Source: Bacteroidales bacterium
Lineage (GTDB): Bacteria; Bacteroidota; Bacteroidia; Bacteroidales; WCHB1-69
NCBI GenBank assembly: GCA_017527945.1
Contig: JAFXPL010000046.1
Span: 1 to 5,023, forward strand
Direction of reading: 5' to 3'
DNA: 5,023 bases
Position numbers and translations under genes: made by a program. The notes below the pieces were generated by a model that was not told the origin of the DNA, searched no databases, and saw only the letters and a program-made list of their open reading frames with translations. Positions 1 through 4,725 of the stretch are shown one piece after another (the first letter of the stretch is position 1; every line of letters begins with the position of its first letter).

Positions 1-262
1 CCGTCTGCAGTCTTTTCTTTCTTTTAGCTATCAAATAGGCAATCAGACAGATAGCGGCACTAATCAGCGGATAGAGGACCAGCATTGTACGTGGCATGGT
101 TCCGCCGGCATTGCCCTGAAGGTCGAAATGCGCGGGCATCAACTCCTGCAAGGAACTCAAACGCACAACGATGGCAGCAGCGTTTGCAGCCACTATGAGC
201 AGCGGAACAATCCAGCCTCTGCAGCTCTTTTTCTCTGACGAGTCGTTGTTTGTTTGCTTCAT
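1..262 (-). CDS. DUF1648/SdpI-like small membrane protein, 3' end cut by window edge
   Basis: This frame opens at an ATG (260-262) and stays open for 87 codons to the left edge, so the C-terminus is missing. After a short polar start (MKQTNNDSSEKK) there is a hydrophobic segment at about residues 17-32. A loop follows with M-P-A-H-F-D-L-Q-G-N-A-G-G at about residues 43-55. A second hydrophobic segment at about residues 61-78 ends in the positive stretch AKRKKR. The loop P-x-H-[FW]-[ND]-x-x-G-[NE] between two membrane helices is the hallmark of DUF1648, found at the N-terminus of SdpI-like immunity/signal proteins and in small proteins of unknown role. The start lies 19 bases after the stop of the hydrolase gene, in an A/T-rich stretch with no Shine-Dalgarno sequence, so it is probably the last visible gene of that operon. 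Whether it carries the downstream SdpI domain cannot be told from here. Family assignment is fairly secure; function is unknown. Confidence 0.78.
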   Translation of the reverse strand, partial: MKQTNNDSSEKKSCRGWIVPLLIVAANAAAIVVRLSSLQELMPAHFDLQGNAGGTMPRTMLVLYPLISAAICLIAYLIAKRKKRLQT

Positions 263-281
263 ATATTTAAGATTTGTCGGT

Positions 282-1403
282 TTACAGATTTTTCTTGAAA
301 AACTCCGCCAGCGTGTCCCACGGGATGTAGTTGCCCTCGCCGCCGTCATAGAGGTCGCAGTGGGTGGCACCGGGGATGATGAGCAACTGCTTGTTGTCGG
401 GATTGGGATTCGGTTTGCCGATGAAGTTGTAACCTTCGGCCTTGCCATCCACCATGTAGTGGTAGGCGGCCTCGCCGAAGTAGCGGCTGTGGGCCTTCTC
501 GCCGTGCATCACGAGAACGGCGGAGCGTATCTCATTGATATAGTAGAGGAAACGGCTGTTAGCAAAGGCCTGTGTGCCGATGACGCGCCAGCCGTCGTTG
601 CTGTTGCCGCTGCGCTTGTGGTAGCCGCGCGGGGTCTTGTAGTAGGCGTGATAGTCCTTCACAAACTGCGGGGCATCGTCGGGTACCGGGTCGATGACAC
701 CGCCGGCCATCGCCAACGGGTCGGCGATCCGCTGTTTGCCCATTGCCTCGCGGGCGGCGTGACGGGCCTCCTCGTTGTTGTCGCTGTCGTAGTAGCCGTT
801 GCCGCTGATGCGGGTCATATCGTACATCGTGCTGGCCACGGTGGCCTTGATGCGGGTGTCGGCAGCGGCGGCGTTGAGAGCGATGCCACCCCAGCCGCAG
901 ATGCCGATGATGCCGATGCGCTCGGGATCCACATTCTCTAACTGCGACAAGAAATCGACGGCAGCCATAAAGTCCTCGGTGTTGATGTCGGGCGAGGCGG
1001 TGCGACGGGGCTCGCCGCTGCTCTCTCCGGTGTAGGACGGGTCGAAGGCCAGCGCCACAAAGCCGCGCTCGGCCATGCGCATGGCATAGAGGCCGCTGCT
1101 CTGCTCTTTCACGGCGCCGAAGGGACCGCTCACGGCGATGGCAGGCAGTTTGCCGTTGGCATCCTTAGGCATGTAGATGTCGGCGGCTAAGGTCAGGCCG
1201 TATTGGGTTTCAAACGTCACCTTGCGGTGGTTCACTTTTTCGCTGAGGGGGAACACTTTGTCCCACTCCTGTGTCAAAACGAGTTCTTGTTTCATTTCTT
1301 CTTTAGGTTCTTTTGTTTCGGTTGTTTTCGGTTGATTGCCGCAGGCGGTCATCACCACGAGGGCGCACACCATCGCGCCGAAGAAAAATATTGTCTTTCT
1401 CAT
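282..1403 (-). CDS. Alpha/beta-hydrolase lipoprotein (dienelactone hydrolase/YcjY-like) with Cys nucleophile elbow
   Basis: A 373-residue predicted serine/cysteine hydrolase, probably tethered to the envelope. It starts with a lipoprotein signal peptide (MRKTIFFF..., hydrophobic core, M-T-A-C with lipidated Cys21) and a charged Lys/Glu linker to about residue 40. The alpha/beta-hydrolase fold covers about residues 60-373. Landmarks are G-P-F-G-A-V-K-E-Q-S at 93-102 (likely oxyanion side), F-D-P-S-Y-T-G-E-S at 120-128, the elbow G-I-C-G-W-G-G at 167-173 with candidate nucleophile Cys169, M-H-G-E at 299-302 with Glu302 as candidate acid, and P-G-A-T-H at 344-348 with His348 as candidate catalytic base. 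A Cys elbow is known from dienelactone hydrolase (G-x-C-x-G-G); here the residue two after Cys is Trp. The substrate is not readable from sequence; ester or lactone hydrolysis is inference. The gene starts 12 bases after the metallophosphoesterase stop and precedes the DUF1648 gene by 19 bases, which fits one transcript. Homologues are usually annotated only as alpha/beta hydrolases. Confidence 0.88.
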   Translation of the reverse strand: MRKTIFFFGAMVCALVVMTACGNQPKTTETKEPKEEMKQELVLTQEWDKVFPLSEKVNHRKVTFETQYGLTLAADIYMPKDANGKLPAIAVSGPFGAVKEQSSGLYAMRMAERGFVALAFDPSYTGESSGEPRRTASPDINTEDFMAAVDFLSQLENVDPERIGIIGICGWGGIALNAAAADTRIKATVASTMYDMTRISGNGYYDSDNNEEARHAAREAMGKQRIADPLAMAGGVIDPVPDDAPQFVKDYHAYYKTPRGYHKRSGNSNDGWRVIGTQAFANSRFLYYINEIRSAVLVMHGEKAHSRYFGEAAYHYMVDGKAEGYNFIGKPNPNPDNKQLLIIPGATHCDLYDGGEGNYIPWDTLAEFFKKNL

Positions 1404-1415
1404 TGTTCTGCATTT

Positions 1416-2534
1416 TCATTTTTTCTTGGGTTTCAGATGCAAAAGGGTGACTTCGCTGTCGGAGCCTATGCGGAGGGGCAGGCCGAAGGTGCCGCTTCCG
1501 CAGGAGACATACACAGCCATTCGGTCGCGATGGTAGAGGCCGCGGTTGTACTCGAACAGGCGGTCGTTGACGAGCGTCACAGGGAAGAACTGCCCGCCGT
1601 GGGTGTGTCCGGCCAAAAAGAGGTCGGCACCCGCCGCTTCAATGTACTTGGCTCCAACGGGGCTGTGGTGCAGCACGACGGTGGGCAGCGTGCCGCTCAC
1701 GCCCATCTTCGGCATCGTGCTCTGGATGGTGGCTTTGCTGAGGGCTGCGTGCATGTGGTCGCGGGCGTTTTCGTCCTCTACCATATAGTCGAGCCCCACA
1801 ATCTGCAGGCCCGCACATTCCGCCGTCTCGTTTTCCAGCACACGCATCCCCGCCTTGTGGCACATCTCTTTAATCAAGTCGGAATCCACGTAGGTGTCGT
1901 GGTTGCCATCGACGAAATAGACGGGAGCCTTCAGCTGCCGCATCGGCGCAATGACGTCTTCCGAACAGTTGTACCAACTCTCTATGAAGTCGCCCGTGAA
2001 GAAGACAACCTCAGGGTTGGCGCTGTTTACCATGTCCACTAACTTTTGCAGATGCCGTTTGCCACGGAAATGCCCCAAATGGACGTCGGTGAGCTGCACG
2101 GCGGTCACCTCACGCTCCAGACGGGGAAGTTCGACGGTCACCTCCTTTATCTTGGGAGACGCCGCGTGGATGAACCCGTAGGCCGACACGCCGGAGGTAA
2201 GCAACAACACGCACGCCGCAAAGACACCCCTGCCGAAAGGCACGAAGAGTCGGACCATGTCCACCAGCAGCAGGGCAATCAGCAGAATGACCAGCACGGC
2301 GCAAAGATGGCAGAAGAACACCGTCAGCAGATGTGGCACAAGGCCGACGGTGTATTTGGCGGCATAGACACCCATTGCCGTCAGCGAGAGCGCCACGGCC
2401 ACGCCGTAGCCCACATACCACCACACGGCGCGTGTGCCGAAAACCCAGGCACTGCGCCGCGCCATATACCATACCGCCACTCCTATGACGGCGAAAAAAA
2501 ACACCAGAAGCAAAGTAAAATCCATGTTTTTCAT
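1416..2534 (-). CDS. Membrane-anchored calcineurin-like metallophosphoesterase (YaeI/YkuE-like)
   Basis: A 372-residue protein with an integral-membrane N-terminal half and a metal-dependent phosphoesterase domain. Four hydrophobic segments lie at about residues 5-24, 37-58, 66-92 and 103-125. The catalytic domain starts at about 140 and carries the full set of metal-ligand motifs: T-D-V-H (Asp150, His152), G-D (Asp182), G-N-H-D (210-213), L-H-H (His289/His290) and G-H-T-H-G-G (309-314). All key residues are present, so it should be active. Relatives include the YaeI/YkuE phosphodiesterases, which act on envelope lipids such as UDP-diacylglucosamine; that substrate is only suggested by family and location. 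YaeI/YkuE proteins normally have a short or single-helix N-terminus, so the four-helix module is an elaboration, common in annotated Bacteroidetes members. ATGs occur at codons 1 and 4 (2532-2534 and 2523-2525), and no Shine-Dalgarno sequence separates them. It is first in a tight cluster with the hydrolase and DUF1648 genes and is preceded by a 93-bp gap. Confidence 0.92.
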   Translation of the reverse strand: MKNMDFTLLLVFFFAVIGVAVWYMARRSAWVFGTRAVWWYVGYGVAVALSLTAMGVYAAKYTVGLVPHLLTVFFCHLCAVLVILLIALLLVDMVRLFVPFGRGVFAACVLLLTSGVSAYGFIHAASPKIKEVTVELPRLEREVTAVQLTDVHLGHFRGKRHLQKLVDMVNSANPEVVFFTGDFIESWYNCSEDVIAPMRQLKAPVYFVDGNHDTYVDSDLIKEMCHKAGMRVLENETAECAGLQIVGLDYMVEDENARDHMHAALSKATIQSTMPKMGVSGTLPTVVLHHSPVGAKYIEAAGADLFLAGHTHGGQFFPVTLVNDRLFEYNRGLYHRDRMAVYVSCGSGTFGLPLRIGSDSEVTLLHLKPKKK

Positions 2535-2558
2535 TCGAAAACGTTATATATTTGAGGT

Positions 2559-2604
2559 GGGTTCTATCTATTCCTTATTTCCACGTTCACCCGAAACAGA
2601 ACCC
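2559..2604 (-). other. Possible RNA hairpin between the SDR and metallophosphoesterase genes
   Basis: In the minus-strand transcript the arm GGGTTCTGTTT (2604 down to 2594) can pair with AGATAGAACCC (2569 down to 2559). This gives 11 pairs including two G-U wobbles, seven of them an uninterrupted Watson-Crick block, closing a 24-base loop. It lies in the only sizeable gap between the SDR stop and the metallophosphoesterase start. No U-run follows it, so it is not a standard intrinsic terminator. It could be a transcript-end structure or a leader element, or chance. The two wobbles favour the minus-strand RNA, in keeping with gene direction. Confidence 0.3.
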
Positions 2605-2627
2605 TTAAATTTCGAGTGTCCGCGCAG

Positions 2628-3272
2628 TTATTTTGACTTCCCCAACATCCTCAAATCCTTCGATTCCATAATCCGCTTCTCATATCCCCGCTCCACGACA
2701 TTGATGAATGCGCGGCCAATCTCCGATAGCGGATTAGCCATGTTCAGCAGGCGCAACAGCGGATAGAGGATCATGTAGATGCGGTCGAGCCGCTTCACGT
2801 GCAACTGCCCCTTCGAGGGCTTCATCACCGTGGGACGTAGGACATAAGCGGCCTTCAGCGGAAGAGCTAACAGGGCTTGCTCGGCCTGGGCCTTTACACG
2901 CGCCCACATCATCTTGCTGTCCAGACCGGCACCAGCTCCGCTAAGATAGACAAAGGTGGTCGCCTCCTTATCGGGAAGCACGCCAGCAAGGTGCAGAGGA
3001 ATATCGTAGGTTACAGGCCGGTATTGTTCTTCAGTCAGCCCGTTGGCACTGATGCCCGCGCAATAGAACACGGCATCGTAGCTCCCGAGTCGCTCGTCGC
3101 CCTCAGCGAGCGTTAGCAGGTCGTCCACCAGCAGTTCTTCCAGCTTCAGGTGTTTGTGTCCGCATGGTCGTCGGCTGATGCTCAGCACCCGCTCTACTCT
3201 TTCGTCTCTGAGGCATTCCATCAAGATTCCTTCGCCCACGAATCCTGTGGCTCCTGTCAAAATAATCTTCAT
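2628..3272 (-). CDS. Atypical SDR / NAD(P)-binding Rossmann-fold protein (epimerase-like, TIP30-like)
   Basis: A 214-residue single-domain Rossmann protein. It opens directly with the nucleotide-binding strand and loop K-I-I-L-T-G-A-T-G-F-V-G (2-13), which supports this start. Ser33-Arg34-Arg35 after the second strand suggests an NADP(H) preference. Y-C-A-G-I-S at 70-75 matches the N-A-G/C-A-G stretch of SDRs. The catalytic region has Y-L-S-G-A-G (109-114) with Ser111, then M-W-A-R-V-K (122-127) with Lys127. At the position of the catalytic tyrosine in Y-x-x-x-K stands Trp123. Homologues of this atypical SDR group, as I recall them, often have this W-A-R-V-K form, so it is probably a family trait and not damage. 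Without Tyr, classical SDR chemistry is doubtful; a redox-sensing or structural role is possible. The length fits the short HTATIP2/YwnB-like group. Its ATG follows the stop of the upstream lipoprotein gene after one base, which implies translational coupling. Substrate unknown. Confidence 0.87.
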   Translation of the reverse strand: MKIILTGATGFVGEGILMECLRDERVERVLSISRRPCGHKHLKLEELLVDDLLTLAEGDERLGSYDAVFYCAGISANGLTEEQYRPVTYDIPLHLAGVLPDKEATTFVYLSGAGAGLDSKMMWARVKAQAEQALLALPLKAAYVLRPTVMKPSKGQLHVKRLDRIYMILYPLLRLLNMANPLSEIGRAFINVVERGYEKRIMESKDLRMLGKSK

Positions 3273-3273
3273 A

Positions 3274-3858
3274 TTACTTGATGATTTTTTTTCCGTTTTT
3301 AATCACAATGCCTTTGTAGCCTTTTGGTGCAATCTGGCCAGTAACAGTGTAAGTCGGGCCGTCATCGGTTTTCCTTTCTGGTGCTAACTCATTTATCCCC
3401 GTATAGACAGGCTGCAACGAGAGCGTAATGCTCACCTCTCCCCCGCCTGCTTTGACAAACTGGCGCACCTCTTCAGCTGAAAGGTTGTCAAGTTTTCCGA
3501 TGCGAGTATAAGACCACGAGTTGCTGCCATAAAAGATACAGATGTTGTCGCCGTTGTATAAGACAAGGTCACCTGCAGAAGTAGCAATTTGGTGGTTGTC
3601 GGTTGGGAAGGACTGTCCGACATAGCCTACTTTCTCAAAGTTGCCGTAGTCATCGGCCATATAGGTTATGTTGTCCGCTTGCAATGCAGCCATCAAGGCT
3701 CGTGTGCCGACATTGTCTTCCATCGTGACGGCATGTGTTTCCTCACCAATGGTGATATACATTTTCTGTTCCATAGTCTGTGCAAAAGTCTCGCTGTTTT
3801 TTGTGCAACCTGTAATCAGTATTGCTACAAGTAACCAAAGAATTCTTTTCATTTGCAT
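3274..3858 (-). CDS. Lipoprotein with cyclophilin-like domain and Prevotella-type C-terminal tail
   Basis: A 194-residue predicted exported lipoprotein. The signal peptide M-K-R-I-L-W-L-L-V-A-I-L-I-T-G-C fits a lipobox with Cys18. The start could be codon 1 (3856-3858) or, more typically for such a signal, the ATG at codon 3 (3850-3852). From about residue 32 to 148 it follows the cyclophilin-like fold family: M-Y-I-T-I-G-E-E, T-R-A-L-M-A-A-L near 52-59, D-D-Y-G-N-F-E-K near 69-76, G-D-L-V-L-Y near 96-101, I-F-Y-G-S-N-S-W near 108-115 and R-I-G-K-L-D near 119-124. These proteins are small beta-barrels resembling cyclophilin without proven isomerase activity. The last 26 or so residues, Y-T-V-T-G-Q ... 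Y-K-G-I-V-I-K-N-G-K-K, match the tail common on Prevotella/Bacteroides exported proteins. It appears lower in G+C than the flanking genes. The stop is one base from the SDR start, so the two are likely co-expressed. No promoter-like -7 box was seen directly upstream. Role unknown. Confidence 0.82.
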   Translation of the reverse strand: MQMKRILWLLVAILITGCTKNSETFAQTMEQKMYITIGEETHAVTMEDNVGTRALMAALQADNITYMADDYGNFEKVGYVGQSFPTDNHQIATSAGDLVLYNGDNICIFYGSNSWSYTRIGKLDNLSAEEVRQFVKAGGGEVSITLSLQPVYTGINELAPERKTDDGPTYTVTGQIAPKGYKGIVIKNGKKIIK

Positions 3859-3864
3859 ACGATT

Positions 3865-3909
3865 TTATTGCTTCTTTATCTCCCCAATCACCTTGACCGG
3901 ACTCCTCAT
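3865..3909 (-). pseudogene. Relic of a hexapeptide acetyltransferase C-terminus (M-R-S-P-V-K-V-I-G-E-I-K-K-Q-stop)
   Basis: Read on the minus strand, 3909 down to 3865 encodes fourteen residues and a TAA. They align with the acetyltransferase tail at the right end of the window: R-S-P-V-K-V-I-G-E-I against G-S-P-A-K-V-I-R-E-I. At DNA level, 3875-3905 and 4739-4769 agree at 27 of 31 positions as a direct repeat. G-x-P-A-K-V-I-x-x-I is the signature end of maltose/galactoside-type acetyltransferases. Upstream of the match the frame (I-R-I-I-D) no longer resembles the beta-helix, so only the 3' end survives. It ends in its own stop, with a different last few residues, six bases before the lipoprotein ATG (3858). 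Probably a leftover of a lost paralogue or a duplication made when the AbiEi segment arrived. It may also be read as a short peptide, since it happens to begin with ATG. Confidence 0.6.
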
Positions 3910-3914
3910 ATCTA

Positions 3915-4025
3915 TTATTCTAATTTACTGTCTATAAACTGTTTGAAATGCAGTATCTGTGTGCTGCGCGAAGGGTTGAAGAGCAGATGTTCGAAGTCTT
4001 TCTGTTTCAGCTGTATTTCAATCAT
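3915..4025 (-). CDS. 36-residue hypothetical ORF overlapping the AbiEi stop codon
   Basis: The ATG at 4023-4025 lies inside the last codons of the AbiEi gene (GATGATTGA), so the two frames overlap by eight bases. That is the layout expected for a translationally coupled second gene. The frame runs 36 codons to TAA at 3915-3917. The product begins M-I-E-I-Q-L-K-Q-K-D-F-E-H-L-L and ends in F-K-Q-F-I-D-S-K-L-E. It is charged, probably helical, with no signal peptide or membrane segment. In AbiE loci this position normally holds the AbiEii nucleotidyltransferase toxin of roughly 300 residues. This ORF has no G-G-T-x-L or other nucleotidyltransferase motif, and its resemblance to AbiEii N-termini is limited to a weak D-F-E-x-L-L. 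It may be the stub of a deleted toxin gene, a genuine mini-protein, or chance. Confidence 0.4.
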   Translation of the reverse strand: MIEIQLKQKDFEHLLFNPSRSTQILHFKQFIDSKLE

Positions 4026-4638
4026 CTGTATATATTTTCATCAACAATTGTATTCGTTTTTGCAGCGCCTTGTTGCCGCTCTGCGTTGCGTAATCCGTCA
4101 GACGTGCCTTGTCCAGTTCCTCGTGCATCCACCATTCGTCGAAGCGCAGCTCCAACATAGCCTCGGCAGTGTTGTATTGCGGGTAAAGGTAGAGCAGGTC
4201 GAGGATGGCCTTCTCCGGGAAAGCCAGCAGGTAGCAGCCTTGCGGCGAAACGGGCATCTGGCGGAAGCCGAAGAAAAGATCGGGCTTGACGGTCTGGTAG
4301 CTGAAGCGGCCGAAATCGTTGTGGTAGGCCGCTGTACGGTTGGAGGTGACGCAGGTGATGTCGGTCACCGACTCGGGGATGATGCCGTAGAACGACAGGG
4401 CATAGTGCAGGCTGATGTACGACGGCGTGTAGATGCGCTGCGCAATATAACGCGCCATCCCGGGAGTGCCCTTCAGGTCGCTGAAGGCATACCAATCCTG
4501 CCGGAGTTTCGACAGATAACCCCGCTTCACCCATCGTGTGAGGTTGCTTCGGTCGAATCCCGGCTCCCACGCACGGATCTGATAGACGTTGAAGCATCCC
4601 ATCCCGTGCCACTGTTCCCTGAAGTCCAAATAGGTCAT
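4018..4638 (-). CDS. AbiEi-family antitoxin / winged-helix transcriptional regulator
   Basis: A 206-residue protein of the AbiEi family, the antitoxin and autorepressor of type IV AbiE toxin-antitoxin systems. Residues 1-55 fit the N-terminal winged helix: F-N-V-Y-Q-I at 16-21, R-S-N-L-T-R-W-V-K-R-G-Y-L at 30-42 as the recognition part, then W-Y-A-F-S as the wing. Residues 62-148 show the family core: I-Y-T-P-S-Y-I-S-L-H-Y-A-L-S-F-Y-G-I-I-P-E-S at 69-90, G-R-F-S-Y at 110-114, F-F-G-F at 122-125, and the A-F-P-E-K-A-I-L-D-L-L-Y signature at 139-150. The helical C-terminus ends K-I-Y-T-D-D. The length is normal for short Bacteroidetes members. A TATTTTTG -7 box and inverted repeat lie just upstream, and a run of A residues abuts the ATG in place of a ribosome site. 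No AbiEii partner gene follows; a 36-codon ORF overlaps its stop. In AbiE, AbiEi opposes the toxin and represses the operon; here only regulation can be inferred. Confidence 0.85.
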   Translation of the reverse strand: MTYLDFREQWHGMGCFNVYQIRAWEPGFDRSNLTRWVKRGYLSKLRQDWYAFSDLKGTPGMARYIAQRIYTPSYISLHYALSFYGIIPESVTDITCVTSNRTAAYHNDFGRFSYQTVKPDLFFGFRQMPVSPQGCYLLAFPEKAILDLLYLYPQYNTAEAMLELRFDEWWMHEELDKARLTDYATQSGNKALQKRIQLLMKIYTDD

Positions 4639-4651
4639 TTTTTTTCGTTTT

Positions 4652-4689
4652 ATTCAAAAGACGCTGCAAAAATACAACTTTTCTTGAAT
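4652..4689. promoter_or_regulatory. Candidate operator: inverted repeat centred on the AbiEi -7 box
   Basis: ATTCAA at 4652-4657 and its reverse complement TTGAAT at 4684-4689 form arms separated by 26 bases. The midpoint (4670.5) coincides with the middle of the -7 box at 4667-4674. The arms continue imperfectly inward as AAAAG and CTTTT, offset by three bases. AbiEi proteins are known to repress their own operons through inverted repeats in the promoter, so this is a natural candidate site. Six-base arms in A/T-rich DNA can also arise by chance. Confidence 0.4.
4667..4674 (-). promoter_or_regulatory. Bacteroidetes-type -7 promoter element for the AbiEi gene
   Basis: Minus strand reads TATTTTTG followed by CA, an exact match to the Bacteroidetes sigma-ABfr -7 consensus TAnnTTTG. 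Its 3' edge lies 28 bases before the AbiEi ATG, predicting a leader of about 20 bases. The expected -33 region, about 20 bases upstream, shows only ACTTCC and no good TTG/TTTG. This is the only exact consensus box I found upstream of a gene and on its coding strand in the window. Confidence 0.65.
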
Positions 4690-4725
4690 GGAATGGAAGT
4701 CTCGGAAATGTTTTCAAACAACAGC

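Noticed and set aside
171..941. 256-codon plus-strand open frame
   Set aside because: Antisense to the hydrolase and DUF1648 genes; low-complexity Val/Ala/Gly/Asp composition and no motif.
1203..2042. 279-codon plus-strand open frame
   Set aside because: Antisense to the hydrolase and metallophosphoesterase genes, whose catalytic motifs are intact on the other strand.
2494..2501. Run of eight A near the metallophosphoesterase start, and a run of A at the AbiEi start, as phase-variation tracts
   Set aside because: Both are short; the first encodes Phe codons in a membrane helix and the second is a normal A-rich Bacteroidetes leader. Nothing shows length variation.
2547..2554. TATATTTG on the plus strand, a match to the -7 consensus
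   Set aside because: It points toward plus-strand DNA with no supported gene; A/T-rich chance match.
4022..4717. 231-codon minus-strand frame over the AbiEi gene
   Set aside because: Shifted-frame shadow of AbiEi; rich in Arg, Pro and Leu without recognisable domains.
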